DNA from: Bacillus sp. NP157
Lineage (GTDB): Bacteria; Pseudomonadota; Gammaproteobacteria; Xanthomonadales; Rhodanobacteraceae
DNA: 64,000 bases
Direction of reading: 5' to 3'
Assembly: GCA_018889975.1 (NCBI GenBank)
Contig: CP076546.1
Span: 4,805,001 to 4,869,000, forward strand
The translations under genes and the position numbers were made by a program. The notes below the pieces were generated by a model. The model did not search any database and had not been told where the DNA came from. It saw only the letters and a list, made by a program, of their open reading frames with translations. Of the stretch, positions 33,866 to 42,329 are shown one piece after another; positions within the stretch are counted from its first letter, which is position 1; every line of letters begins with the position of its first letter.

Positions 33866-34507
33866 ATGTTCACCGGCATCATCCAGGCCGTCGGCCGCAT
33901 CGCGCGGCTGGAACCGCGCGGCGGCGACGTTCGCCTCGTGGTCGACACCACCACCCTCGACATGGCCGACGTCGCCCTGGGCGACAGCATCGCCGTGTCC
34001 GGCGTCTGCCTCACCGTCATCGCCTTCGACGCGGCCAGCTTCGCCGCCGACGTCTCCAACGAGACCCTCGCGATGACCTCGCTCGGCAAGCACAAGGCCG
34101 GCGACGCGGTGAACCTCGAGAAAGCCCTGCGCCTGGCCGACCGGCTCGGTGGCCACCTCGTCTCCGGCCACGTGGACGGCACGGGCAAGGTGGTCTCCGT
34201 CGTCCCCGATGGCCGTTCGCTGCGCTGGACCTTCGAGGTACCGCGCGAACTGGCCCGCTACATCGCGCACAAGGGCTCGGTCTGCATCGACGGCACCAGC
34301 CTTACCGTGAACGAAGTGGACGGCAATCGCTTCGGCGTGAACCTTATCCCGCATACGGTGGAACACACGACGTTCGCGGCGCGTCGCCCTGGCGACGCCG
34401 TGAATATCGAAGTCGACGTCGTGGCGCGTTACGTGGAGCGGCTGCTTTCCAGCGGTGGCCCGCCTCGCCTCGACGAGGCTTTCCTGAAGCAGCACGGCTT
34501 CGCCTGA
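33866..34507 (+). CDS. ribE: Riboflavin synthase, alpha subunit
   Basis: 213 residues. It dismutates two 6,7-dimethyl-8-ribityllumazine molecules into riboflavin. The diagnostic N-terminus MFTGIIQAVG is followed by two lumazine-binding repeats: GDSIAVSGVCLTV..GGHLVSGHVDG, then KGSVCIDGTSLTVNEVDG..IPHTVEHTT. First gene behind the FMN riboswitch, with GGGAGG upstream of the ATG. The next gene starts 14 bp downstream. Confidence 0.96.
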   Translation: MFTGIIQAVGRIARLEPRGGDVRLVVDTTTLDMADVALGDSIAVSGVCLTVIAFDAASFAADVSNETLAMTSLGKHKAGDAVNLEKALRLADRLGGHLVSGHVDGTGKVVSVVPDGRSLRWTFEVPRELARYIAHKGSVCIDGTSLTVNEVDGNRFGVNLIPHTVEHTTFAARRPGDAVNIEVDVVARYVERLLSSGGPPRLDEAFLKQHGFA

Positions 34508-34521
34508 CCGGACGCGCACCC

Positions 34522-35613
34522 ATGGCATTCAATACCATCCCCGAGATCCTCGAGGACCTGCGCAATGGCCGCATGGTCATCATGGTCGACGACGAAGACC
34601 GCGAGAACGAAGGCGACATCGTCATGGCCGCCGAGAAGGTGCGCCCGGAAGACGTGAACTTCATGGTTCGGGAGGCACGCGGCCTGCTCTGCCTGACCCT
34701 CACCGAGCAGCGCACGCGGCAGCTCGGCCTGAAGCCGATGGTCAGCGACAACAACTCGCCGTACCACACCAACTTCACCGTCTCGATCGAGGCGGCCGAA
34801 GGAGTGACCACCGGCATCTCCGCGCATGACCGCGCGCATACCGTGCAGGTCGCCGTGGCGAAGGATGCGAAGCCTTCCGACATCACCATGCCCGGCCATG
34901 TGTTTCCGCTGACCGCACAGCCGGGCGGCGTGCTCACCCGCGCGGGCCACACCGAGGCCGGTTGCGACCTCGCGGCCATGGCCGGCCTGGACCCGTCGGC
35001 CGTGATCATCGAGGTGCTCCACGACGATGGCTCGATGGCCCGGCGCCCCGAGCTGGAGCTGTTCGCGGCGAAGCACGGCATGAAGATCGGCACGATCGCC
35101 GACCTCATCCGCTATCGCCTGGAAACGGAGAAAACCGTCGAGCGGGTGTTCGAGGAAGACGTCGACACCGAGTTCGGCCCGTTCCGGCTGGTGGCTTATC
35201 GCGATGCGATCCGCAGCGGCCTGCATTTCGCGTTGTCGCGCGGCAACGTCAATGACGGCGAGCCGGTGCTGACCCGCGTGCACGTGCGCAACACCCTCTC
35301 CGACGTGCTCCACCTCAAGCGCGACGAGCTGGGCCAGACCGTGACCGAGGCGTTGCGCCGCATCGCCGGCGAGGACCGCGGGGTCATGCTGGTGCTCTCC
35401 GGCGAAGACACCCCGGAAGCCCTGCTTTCCCGCCTGCGCCGTGAAGCGCAGCCGATGCCGGCGCCGAAGGACGACCAGGAGTGGCGCCAGCTCGGGCTGG
35501 GCGCGCAGATCCTCGCCGACCTCGGGGTGAAGCGGCTCCGGGTCATCGGCACCCCGCGCAAGTTCGTCGGCATCGCCGGCTTCGGGCTTGAAGTCGTGGA
35601 GCAGGACAGCTAA
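34522..35613 (+). CDS. ribB: DHBP synthase with degenerate GTP cyclohydrolase II domain (RibBX type)
   Basis: 363 residues. The N-terminal domain (to about 200) is 3,4-dihydroxy-2-butanone 4-phosphate synthase with the metal/substrate motif DDEDRENEGD (23-32) and TPGHVFPL-like MPGHVFPLTAQ plus HTEAGCDLA. The C-terminal domain has the GTP cyclohydrolase II fold but lacks the three zinc-binding cysteines: the place of the usual cysteine-rich loop is HVRNTLSDVLHLKRDELGQT. It therefore should not open GTP. This matches the RibBX variant known from proteobacteria. It lies between ribE and ldcA under the FMN riboswitch, so a separate RibA is expected elsewhere. Confidence 0.94.
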   Translation: MAFNTIPEILEDLRNGRMVIMVDDEDRENEGDIVMAAEKVRPEDVNFMVREARGLLCLTLTEQRTRQLGLKPMVSDNNSPYHTNFTVSIEAAEGVTTGISAHDRAHTVQVAVAKDAKPSDITMPGHVFPLTAQPGGVLTRAGHTEAGCDLAAMAGLDPSAVIIEVLHDDGSMARRPELELFAAKHGMKIGTIADLIRYRLETEKTVERVFEEDVDTEFGPFRLVAYRDAIRSGLHFALSRGNVNDGEPVLTRVHVRNTLSDVLHLKRDELGQTVTEALRRIAGEDRGVMLVLSGEDTPEALLSRLRREAQPMPAPKDDQEWRQLGLGAQILADLGVKRLRVIGTPRKFVGIAGFGLEVVEQDS

Positions 35614-35623
35614 CACTGCCGAC

Positions 35624-36553
35624 ATGCCTGATTCCTACGATATTCGCCTGATCGCCCCCGGCGGCTACCCGCACAACCCTGGCCTGATGCGCACCGGCAT
35701 CGAACGGATCGAAGCCGCGGGCCACCGCGTGCACGGCCAGGACGTGCTCGACCGCCAGTACCTGCGCTTCGCCGGGACCGACGCCGACCGCGCCGCCGAC
35801 CTGAACGCCCTGGCCGATCCCGCCGTGCCCCTGCCGGACGTCGCGCTGGCCATCCGCGGCGGCTACGGCGCCCATGCCGTGCTGCCGCTGCTGGACTACG
35901 ACGGGCTGCGCGCCCGCCTGGGCGACGCGCCGCTGGCCCTGGTCGGGCACAGCGACTTCACCGCCCTGCAGTGCGCCCTGCTGGCGCGCAGCGGGGTGGC
36001 CACGCTCGGCGGCCCCCTGCTCGCCGACTTCGGCGCGCCCGAGCGCGACCCGCTGACCTGGGAGCATTTCTGGCAGGTGCTGGGCAGTGCGCAGGCCAGC
36101 GCGTCGTGGGACGCGCCGGACACCGCCGACCTCGCCGTGGAAGGCACAATCTGGGGTGGCAACCTCGCGATGCTGTCCAGCCTGGTTGGCTCGAGCTATT
36201 TCCCCGAGGTCGACGGCGGCATCTTCTACGTCGAAGACATCGCCGAACCGCCGTACCGGGTCGAGCGGATGCTCTACCACCTGCTCCACGCCGGCGTGCT
36301 TGGCCGGCAGAAAGCGCTGCTGCTGGGCGACTTCACCGGCTGCCGGGTGGCCGAGTACGACAACGGCTACGACCTCTCCGTGGCGTTCGAACGGATCGGC
36401 GCGGCGGCGGGCATCCCGCTGGTCCGCGGCCTGCCGTTCGGGCACGCGCCCGCCAAGTTCACCCTGCCTTTTGGGGTCGCCGGCCGCCTCGACGTGGCCG
36501 CGGGCCGCGCCACGCTCGCTTTCAGCGGCCACCCCCGACCGAAAACCCCGTAA
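35624..36553 (+). CDS. ldcA: LD-carboxypeptidase (S66 family)
   Basis: 309 residues. S66 peptidases remove the terminal D-alanine from muropeptide tetrapeptides in cell-wall recycling. The N-terminus IRLIAPGGYPHN, the nucleophile strand LALVGHSDFTAL (Ser in GHSD), EDIAEPPYRVERML with the catalytic Glu, and GLPFGHAPAKFTLPFG with the catalytic His are all visible. No signal peptide, so it is cytoplasmic as LdcA. It sits inside the riboflavin operon, 10 bp after ribB and 44 bp before ribH, with no clear functional link; the placement may be family-typical for xanthomonads. Confidence 0.92.
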   Translation: MPDSYDIRLIAPGGYPHNPGLMRTGIERIEAAGHRVHGQDVLDRQYLRFAGTDADRAADLNALADPAVPLPDVALAIRGGYGAHAVLPLLDYDGLRARLGDAPLALVGHSDFTALQCALLARSGVATLGGPLLADFGAPERDPLTWEHFWQVLGSAQASASWDAPDTADLAVEGTIWGGNLAMLSSLVGSSYFPEVDGGIFYVEDIAEPPYRVERMLYHLLHAGVLGRQKALLLGDFTGCRVAEYDNGYDLSVAFERIGAAAGIPLVRGLPFGHAPAKFTLPFGVAGRLDVAAGRATLAFSGHPRPKTP

Positions 36554-36597
36554 AATAACCGGCCGCACGGCGGCCACCCGCCCCACAGGACACCCCC

Positions 36598-37065
36598 ATG
36601 AAGATCATCGAAGGCGATTTCGCCACCCCCAAGGGCCGTTTCGCCATCGTCGCTGGCCGTTTCAATGCGTTCGTGGTCGAGCCGCTCGTCGAAGGCGCCC
36701 GCGACACGCTGGTGCGCCATGGCGTGAAGGACGACGCGATCGACCTGATCCGCGTGCCCGGCGCGTGGGAAATCGCCCAGGCCGCGCACAAGGTCGCCGA
36801 TTCGGGCAAGTACGCCGCCGTGATCGGCCTCGGCGCGGTCATCCGCGGCTCCACCCCGCATTTCGACTACGTGGCCGGCGAAGCCGCCAAGGGCCTCGGC
36901 CAGGCCGCCTACGCCTCCGGCGTGCCGGTCGCCTTCGGCGTGCTCACCACCGACAGCATCGAGCAGGCCATCGAGCGCGCCGGCACCAAGGCCGGTAACA
37001 AGGGTGCCGACGCGGCCATGGTCGCGATCGAAATGGTCAACCTCTACGCGAAGCTCGGTAAATGA
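36598..37065 (+). CDS. ribH: 6,7-dimethyl-8-ribityllumazine synthase
   Basis: 155 residues, standard for the lumazine synthase subunit, which joins the pyrimidinedione and DHBP to give the riboflavin precursor. Motifs: [53 protein letters not shown] (phosphate site and catalytic His) and [23 protein letters not shown]. Its stop overlaps the nusB start (ATGA), a conserved ribH-nusB arrangement. Confidence 0.97.
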   Translation: MKIIEGDFATPKGRFAIVAGRFNAFVVEPLVEGARDTLVRHGVKDDAIDLIRVPGAWEIAQAAHKVADSGKYAAVIGLGAVIRGSTPHFDYVAGEAAKGLGQAAYASGVPVAFGVLTTDSIEQAIERAGTKAGNKGADAAMVAIEMVNLYAKLGK

Positions 37066-37511
37066 ACAGCCAACCTCCCCACGGCATCGACCTCGCCGCC
37101 CGCTCGCGCGCCCGTCGCCGCGCCCTGCAGGCCCTGTACGCATGGCAGGTCGGTGGCGCCAAGATGGGTAACGTCATCGAACAGTTCCGCCACGAGCAGG
37201 ACATGCAGGTGGCCGACCAGGAGTACTTCGAAGACCTCCTGCGCGGCGTCGAGCAGCACGTGAAGGAACTGGACGAAGGCATCAAGCCGTTCGTCGACCG
37301 CGAGGTCAGCCAGATCGACCCGATCGAGCGCGCCGCGCTGCGGATGGGTGCCTACGAGCTGAAATACCGCCCGGACGTGCCCTACCGCGTGGTGATCAAC
37401 GAAGCGGTGGAAGCCACCAAGCGCTTCGGTGCCGACCATGGCCATAGCTATGTGAACGGCGTGCTCGACAAACTCGCGACGCACTGGCGTACGGCCGAGA
37501 AGCGAAACTGA
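37062..37511 (+). CDS. nusB: Transcription antitermination factor NusB
   Basis: 149 residues, all-helical. With NusE it binds boxA RNA and prevents premature termination in rRNA operons. Motifs: [19 protein letters not shown] at the start, [22 protein letters not shown] with the following [12 protein letters not shown] and [10 protein letters not shown] at the C-terminus. It overlaps ribH by ATGA and is followed by thiL, the usual ribH-nusB-thiL order. Confidence 0.97.
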   Translation: MNSQPPHGIDLAARSRARRRALQALYAWQVGGAKMGNVIEQFRHEQDMQVADQEYFEDLLRGVEQHVKELDEGIKPFVDREVSQIDPIERAALRMGAYELKYRPDVPYRVVINEAVEATKRFGADHGHSYVNGVLDKLATHWRTAEKRN

Positions 37512-37548
37512 CCACCCCGCGCGAATCTTGCGCGCTGAGAGAGCACGC

Positions 37549-38499
37549 ATGGAATTCGACCTGATCGACCGCATCCGCCGGCACACCGACGTCCACCGCG
37601 ACGACGTGGTGACCGGCATCGGCGACGACGCCGCCGTCGTCGCCGTCCCCGCCGGGCGCGAACTGGCCATCGCCGTCGATACGCTGATCGAGGGCGTGCA
37701 TTTCCCGGTGGGCACCGCCCCGGCCGATATCGGCTGGAAGGCGCTGGCGGTGAATCTTTCCGACCTTGCCGCGATGGGCGCGACGCCCGCGTGGGCCTTG
37801 CTCGCCCTGAGCCTGCCGTCCGCCGACGAAGACTTCATCGATGGCATCGCGCGCGGTTTCGCCGAACTGGCGACGCCGTACCGGCTGGCCCTGGTCGGTG
37901 GCGACACCACGCGCGGGCCGCTGACGTTGACGGTCACGGTGCATGGCTTCATCTCGCCAGGCGAAGCCCTGTTGCGTTCAGGCGCGCGCGTGGGCGACGC
38001 GGTGATGGTGACCGGCACGCTGGGCGATGCGGCAGCAGGCCTGCGTTGCCTTGCCGAAGCCGACGCCACGCCGTACGCGACCCTAGTCGAGCGCTTGAAC
38101 CGGCCCACGCCACGCGTCTCGGCGGGGCAGGCGCTGCGCGGCAAGGCCTCGGCATGCATCGACATCTCCGACGGCCTGGTCGCCGACCTCGGTCACATCT
38201 GCAAACAGAGCGGTGTCGGCGCCGAGATCGACGCCGCCATGCTGCCGCGTTCGTCCGCGATGCTGACCCATTTCCATGATGCCGACGCCATCGATTTCGC
38301 GCTGTCGGGCGGGGACGACTACGAGCTGTGCTTCACCGTGCCGTTCGACAAGGCCAACGACGTGGCCGCCGACCTTGCCCGCGTTGGTGGTGGCGCCACG
38401 CGGATCGGTCGCATCGTCGAGGGTAGCGGTGTCCGCGTGATCGATGCCTCGGGTGAGGCGCGCATGCCGTCGCGTGACGGCTGGAACCACTTCGCATGA
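37549..38499 (+). CDS. thiL: Thiamine-monophosphate kinase
   Basis: 316 residues of the PurM/AIRS superfamily. It phosphorylates thiamine monophosphate to the active diphosphate. The signatures GIGDDAAVVAVPAG, VDTLIEGVHFP, AVNLSDLAAMGATP and DISDGLVADLGHI are clear, with GGDDYELCF near the end. The ATG at 37549 is preceded by GAGAGAG. It overlaps pgpA (ATGA). Confidence 0.96.
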   Translation: MEFDLIDRIRRHTDVHRDDVVTGIGDDAAVVAVPAGRELAIAVDTLIEGVHFPVGTAPADIGWKALAVNLSDLAAMGATPAWALLALSLPSADEDFIDGIARGFAELATPYRLALVGGDTTRGPLTLTVTVHGFISPGEALLRSGARVGDAVMVTGTLGDAAAGLRCLAEADATPYATLVERLNRPTPRVSAGQALRGKASACIDISDGLVADLGHICKQSGVGAEIDAAMLPRSSAMLTHFHDADAIDFALSGGDDYELCFTVPFDKANDVAADLARVGGGATRIGRIVEGSGVRVIDASGEARMPSRDGWNHFA

Positions 38500-39023
38500 G
38501 CACGAAATACGTCCTCGACGCGGATGCCCGCCGGCGCCTGATGGTGACGCCCGCGGGATGGATCGCGACCGGCTTCGGTGCCGGCCTGGCGCCGCGCGCG
38601 CAGGGCACGGTGGGTTCGCTCGTCGCCCTCGTGCCGTGGCTGGCGTTGCACGCGATGCCGGTGTGGGCATGGTTGCTGCTGATCGCGGCCTCGTTCGCGC
38701 TGGGCGTGTGGGCGTGCAACGTCGCGGGTCGCCTGATCGGCGTCGACGACCACCGCAGCCTCGTCTGGGATGAATTCGTCGGCCAGTGGATCGCCTTGCT
38801 GCCCGTGCTCGTGTTCCCCGGGCTGGCGTGGGTGGTGCTCGGCTTCGTCCTGTTCCGCGTGTTCGACGTGTGGAAGCCGTGGCCGATCGGCTGGTTCGAC
38901 CGTCGCGTGAAGGGCGGCCTCGGCGTCATGCTCGACGACGTGATCGCCGGCCTGTTCGCGGCCATAGCCCTGCACCTGGTCCAGTTCATCGCGTTCCATG
39001 TCATGCATACGCGGCTCGCCTGA
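38496..39023 (+). CDS. pgpA: Phosphatidylglycerophosphatase A
   Basis: 175-residue inner-membrane enzyme that dephosphorylates phosphatidylglycerol phosphate. Motifs: GAGLAPRAQGTVGSLVAL, DDHRSLVWDEFVGQW with catalytic acids, FRVFDVWKPWPIGW and KGGLGVMLDDVIAG. Three to four hydrophobic helices lie between them. It follows thiL by overlap, the common thiL-pgpA order in gammaproteobacteria, and is the end of the conserved part of this operon. Confidence 0.96.
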   Translation: MSTKYVLDADARRRLMVTPAGWIATGFGAGLAPRAQGTVGSLVALVPWLALHAMPVWAWLLLIAASFALGVWACNVAGRLIGVDDHRSLVWDEFVGQWIALLPVLVFPGLAWVVLGFVLFRVFDVWKPWPIGWFDRRVKGGLGVMLDDVIAGLFAAIALHLVQFIAFHVMHTRLA

Positions 39024-39062
39024 GCTTCCGTTCGATCCACCCCACGTTTGCTGGAGACTTCC

Positions 39063-40037
39063 ATGGAATACCGTCGCCTCGGCTCTACGGGCCTCAAGCT
39101 GTCGGCGCTGTCATACGGCGCATGGGTCACCTTCGGCCGCCAGGTCGGTCGCTCCGAAGCGCGTGAACTGATCGCGCTGGCCTACGACAACGGCATCAAC
39201 TTCTTCGACAACGCCGAGACCTACAACGCCGGCGATGCCGAGCGGCTGATGGGTGACGTGATCGCCGACCTGCGCTTGCCGCGTGACGCGTATTGCGTGT
39301 CGAGCAAGGTCTATTTCGGCGCGAGCAGCGACCCGAAGCCGACCCAGCGCGGACTGTCGCGCAAGCATGTGTTCGACGCGTGCCACCAGGCGCTGGAACG
39401 CCTGCGGGTGGATTACCTGGACCTGTACTTTTGCCATCGCCCCGACCCGGAGACGCCAGTGGCGGAGACGGTGCTGGCGATGGATACGCTGGTCCGCCAG
39501 GGCAAGGTGTTGTACTGGGGCACGAGCGAGTGGCCGGCGGAGCTGATCGCCGAGGCGCATCGGGTGGCGCGTGAGCACCACCTGGTCGCGCCATCGATGG
39601 AGCAGCCGCAGTACAACCTGTTGCATCGCGATCGCGTGGAGCGTGAGTACGCGTCGTTGTATCGCGAGCATGGCATGGGCACGACGATCTGGTCGCCGCT
39701 GGCGTCGGGCTTGCTGACGGGCAAGTACAACGATGGCGTGCCGGACGATTCGCGGCTGGGCCATGCGGACTATGCGTGGTTGCGCGATGCGTTGCTGGAG
39801 AACGATGGGGCGCAGTTGAAGACGGTGCGTGCGTTGGCGCCGATCGCCGATGATCTCGGCATCCCGCTGGCGCGGCTGTCGCTGGCGTGGTGCCTGAAGA
39901 ATCCGCATGTGTCGTCGGTGATCCTGGGCGCGAGCAAGCGCCACCAGCTCGAGGAGAACCTGAAGGCGCTGGACGCCGTGCCCCTCCTGACGCCCGAAGT
40001 CATGCACCGAATCGCCACCACCCTCCCACCCCCGTAG
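39063..40037 (+). CDS. Aldo/keto reductase (Kv-beta-like)
   Basis: 324 residues. The catalytic tetrad is visible: Asp49 and Tyr54 in NFFDNAETYNAG, Lys82 in SSKVYFG and His125 in FCHRPDP. The N-terminus MEYRRLGSTGLKLSALSYG and the C-terminal VILGASKRHQLEENLKAL match the group that includes potassium-channel beta subunits and the YghZ-like methylglyoxal reductases. It reduces aldehydes or ketones with NADPH; the substrate is unknown. The ATG at 39063 follows GGAG at 7 nt. It starts 39 bp after pgpA and its stop TAG lies in a REP copy. Confidence 0.92.
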   Translation: MEYRRLGSTGLKLSALSYGAWVTFGRQVGRSEARELIALAYDNGINFFDNAETYNAGDAERLMGDVIADLRLPRDAYCVSSKVYFGASSDPKPTQRGLSRKHVFDACHQALERLRVDYLDLYFCHRPDPETPVAETVLAMDTLVRQGKVLYWGTSEWPAELIAEAHRVAREHHLVAPSMEQPQYNLLHRDRVEREYASLYREHGMGTTIWSPLASGLLTGKYNDGVPDDSRLGHADYAWLRDALLENDGAQLKTVRALAPIADDLGIPLARLSLAWCLKNPHVSSVILGASKRHQLEENLKALDAVPLLTPEVMHRIATTLPPP

Positions 40038-40055
40038 GAGCGCGCCCGCGCGCGA
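40034..40055 (+). repeat. REP-like palindrome, forward copy (left arm, outer)
   Basis: Forward copy with one change (GCCCGCG). It supplies the stop codon of the aldo/keto reductase and begins the left arm of the mirror-image repeat. Confidence 0.85.
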
Positions 40056-40077
40056 TTGGGGTTACCGTTCCATCCAA

Positions 40078-40360
40078 ACTCCCCGCGGCGCTCGGGCGTG
40101 CTCGCAGGACCAGCCCTCGGCGCCTACCCGAGCGTCGCCGCAGCGCTCGGGCGTCGTCGCAGGACCAGCCCTCGGCGCCTACCCTCGCTGCTCAGACAGG
40201 TCCTCCGCGCTCGATAAGGTTGGCCGCAGCCGCGGCCCATGTACTTAATCGGCCTACGGCCGCTCACTTGTGCGGAACTCGCCTCGAGGGTAGGCGCCGA
40301 GGGCTGTTCTTGCACGTTCCCGCTATCCGGTTTGGACGGTCTGACGCTACGGCGACTCGT
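40078..40360 (+). repeat. Left repeat arm with 139 bp TIR element (40167-40305)
   Basis: The core element runs 40167-40305 and ends in perfect 21 bp terminal inverted repeats (AGCCCTCGGCGCCTACCCTC(G)). Its centre holds GGCCGCAGCCGCGGCC and CATGTACTT. A partial second copy of the left end (40112-40129) arises from an internal direct duplication of about 56 bp. The element and its flanks are repeated in reverse at 41202-41445. No open reading frame or transposase is seen, so it is a MITE-like or structural repeat. Confidence 0.88.
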
Positions 40361-40382
40361 GTAGGAGCGCGCCTGCGCGCGA
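40361..40382 (+). repeat. REP-like palindrome, forward copy (left arm, inner)
   Basis: Full forward copy just after the stop of the small secreted protein gene (which is on the minus strand). Confidence 0.85.
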
Positions 40383-40446
40383 ACGGAAAAAACCGCAGCG
40401 CAACCGAACCCCAGATGCACGCAAATAGAAACTTCCGCCCTGCGCC

Positions 40447-41067
40447 TTACTTCCGACCATTCATCGCATCGATATGCGCCTGCGTCTGCGCAAGCGTCGG
40501 CAAACCCATCGCCTCGCGCTGTTCCTCGGTAACGACGCCGGGTTCGATCGCACTGATCGCCCACTTGCCGGTGGCCTTGTCGCGTGCGAACTGCGTGCCG
40601 TACCACTGTGGCTTGCCGCTTTTGACCAGGATGCGATCCCACGCCTGCGCGGCGAGGATGCCGGCGTCTTTGTTCGCCGGATCGATCCGCGCGGCGGTGG
40701 TGGCGAGGGCGAGGGCGAGGCGTGTGTCGGCGATGTCGTCACCGTGCTGGAAGACCACCGCGGCGTTGAGGTAGTCGTCCGCCGTGCGAATGTCCCCGGC
40801 CTGCAGCAGTTGCATCACCTGCGTACGACGCAACGCGTCGTGTTTGCCTACGACGGTCCAGTCGATGGCATTCGAACCCGCCTCGCGGTCAGCCTGGTCC
40901 GCCGCTTCGATCGCGGTGAGCGTGGGGTTGGAGGTGAGCGGGTGGGCCGGCGAGGCAGCGGCAGGCGTGGTCGCCAACACGGGCGTTACTGCAGCGGCGG
41001 TGGTGACGGCGATGCCCAACGCGAGTGCGGTGGCAAAGCGTCGCGAGGCGATCTGGCTGATGTGCAT
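40447..41067 (-). CDS. Secreted hypothetical protein framed by mirror-image repeats
   Basis: 206 residues. The N-terminus MHISQIASRRFATALALGIA VTTAAAV is a signal peptide, so the product is exported. The C-terminal half (DYLNAAVVFQHGDDIADTRL, then AARIDPANKDAG, KPQWYGTQFARDKATGKW) has a helical D-Y-L-x-A-A / Y-G-T-Q pattern that resembles uncharacterised DUF6624-like proteins; I do not assign a function. The ATG at 41067 has GGAG about 9 nt upstream. REP-element-REP arms of about 350 bp lie on both sides in opposite orientation, so recombination between the arms could invert the gene. Confidence 0.8.
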   Translation of the reverse strand: MHISQIASRRFATALALGIAVTTAAAVTPVLATTPAAASPAHPLTSNPTLTAIEAADQADREAGSNAIDWTVVGKHDALRRTQVMQLLQAGDIRTADDYLNAAVVFQHGDDIADTRLALALATTAARIDPANKDAGILAAQAWDRILVKSGKPQWYGTQFARDKATGKWAISAIEPGVVTEEQREAMGLPTLAQTQAHIDAMNGRK

Positions 41068-41179
41068 TCCCTGGACTCCAGCGATGTGTGGGTGTGTTTG
41101 CGTGTTCGATTCAGCGTTCCAACTCGCTGCCATGCTACCGCGCAGTGCAATGCTGCGGCTGCGCCGCCATGTTTTCCAT

Positions 41180-41201
41180 TCGCGCGCAGGCGCGCTCCTA
41201 C
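41180..41201 (-). repeat. REP-like palindrome, reverse copy (right arm, inner)
   Basis: Full reverse copy upstream of the secreted protein gene. It mirrors the copy at 40361. Confidence 0.85.
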
Positions 41202-41445
41202 AAGAGCCGCCGCTGCGTCAGGGGTGGTCGGTGCCGCCGCTTTCCCACCCAGCTCGCGGCAAGAATGAAGAGAGCCCTCGGTGGCTACCCTCGAGGCGAG
41301 TTCCGCACAAGCGAGCGGCCGCAGGCCAATAAGTACATGGGCCGCGGCTGCGGCCAACCTTGTCGAGCGCGGAGGACCTGTCTGAGCAGCGAGGGTAGGC
41401 ACCGAGGGCTGTCCTGCGTGCAGGTTCGAGCGCCGTGGGGAGGTC
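41202..41445 (-). repeat. Right repeat arm with 138 bp TIR element (41273-41410)
   Basis: Reverse-complement copy of the left arm. The core element 41273-41410 differs from 40167-40305 at about 8-9 positions including one gap (about 94% identical), and its 21 bp ends match each other with one mismatch. The flanks also match: CTGACGC..CGGCG..CTC..TGTAGGAGCG on the inner side and CTCCCC.CGGCGCTCG on the outer side. It lacks the 56 bp duplication of the left arm. Confidence 0.88.
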
Positions 41446-41466
41446 GGACATGACGGGCACGGCCAA

Positions 41467-41488
41467 TCGCGCGCAGGCGCGCTCCTAC
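41467..41488 (-). repeat. REP-like palindrome, reverse copy (right arm, outer)
   Basis: Full reverse copy 24 bp before the rsmE stop. It closes the mirror arrangement begun at 40034. Confidence 0.85.
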
Positions 41489-41512
41489 AGGGCGGGCGAT
41501 GCGGGGTGGGGG

Positions 41513-42247
41513 TCAGATGTCGCCGTAGAGGGCCTGGAGCATCGCGATGGCGGCGAGACCGGCGGTCTCGGTACGCAGGATGCGCGGACCCAGCTTCAGG
41601 CCAGCGAAACCCGCCGACGCCAGCGCCGCGCGATCACGCTCGCCAAAACCACCCTCCGGACCGATCGCAATGATCGCCGGGCCAGCCAGCGCCAGCTCCG
41701 CCGGACGACGATCACCCTCCGGCAACAACGCCAGGCGCATCGGACCACCATCGCCCAGCGACGCAAGCCACGCCCCAAGCGCCAACGCAGGCTCGACCAC
41801 CGGCACCTTCGCCCGGCCCGACTGCTCACACGCACTCGCCGCCACGGCACGCCAGTGCAACAGGCGCTTCTCCGCACGCGCCGCATCCAGTTTCACTTCC
41901 GAACGCTCGGTGATGATCGGCACGATCCGGGCAATCCCCAGCTCGGTCGCCTTCTGCACGATCAGGTCCATCTTCTCGCCACGCGCCACGCCCTGCGCAA
42001 GGGTCAGCTCAAGCGGCGACTCGTTGTCCAGCGTGCGCGCCGCGCCGACCAGCGCGACCACCTCGCGCTTGCCCACGCTGGCCAGCGTGGCATCGAACTC
42101 CACGGCCTCGTTGCCGGAAAACAGCACGACGGGATCCCCCGCCTGCATGCGCAGCACGCGCGCGACGTGCTCGCCGGCCTGGCCGGGCAGGGCGATCTCC
42201 TGGCCGCTGGCCAGGGGCTGGTCGACATGGATGCGGATGGTGCGCAT
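41513..42247 (-). CDS. rsmE: 16S rRNA (uracil-1498-N3)-methyltransferase
   Basis: 244 residues with a PUA-like N-terminal domain (HVARVLRMQAGDPVVLFSG) and a SPOUT-class knot domain. Family signatures: LAQGVARGEKMDLIVQKATELG, PIITERSEV, AIGPEGGFGERD (AdoMet site) and LGPRILRTETAGLAAIAMLQ at the end. The ATG at 42247 gives the normal MRTIRIHV start; an upstream reading was rejected. Divergent from the DsbA-like gene. Confidence 0.95.
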   Translation of the reverse strand: MRTIRIHVDQPLASGQEIALPGQAGEHVARVLRMQAGDPVVLFSGNEAVEFDATLASVGKREVVALVGAARTLDNESPLELTLAQGVARGEKMDLIVQKATELGIARIVPIITERSEVKLDAARAEKRLLHWRAVAASACEQSGRAKVPVVEPALALGAWLASLGDGGPMRLALLPEGDRRPAELALAGPAIIAIGPEGGFGERDRAALASAGFAGLKLGPRILRTETAGLAAIAMLQALYGDI

Positions 42248-42329
42248 GCTGGGGCCTGTGTCACGGAACATCCATTGTACCGGGCTGCGTGGGCGGCTAT
42301 CGTCGTTGCGTATCCGAAGGAGCCCGTGC

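Noticed and set aside
40167-41410. Insertion sequence carrying the 40447-41067 gene as transposase
   Set aside because: The gene encodes an exported protein with a signal peptide and no DDE, HUH or serine recombinase motif.
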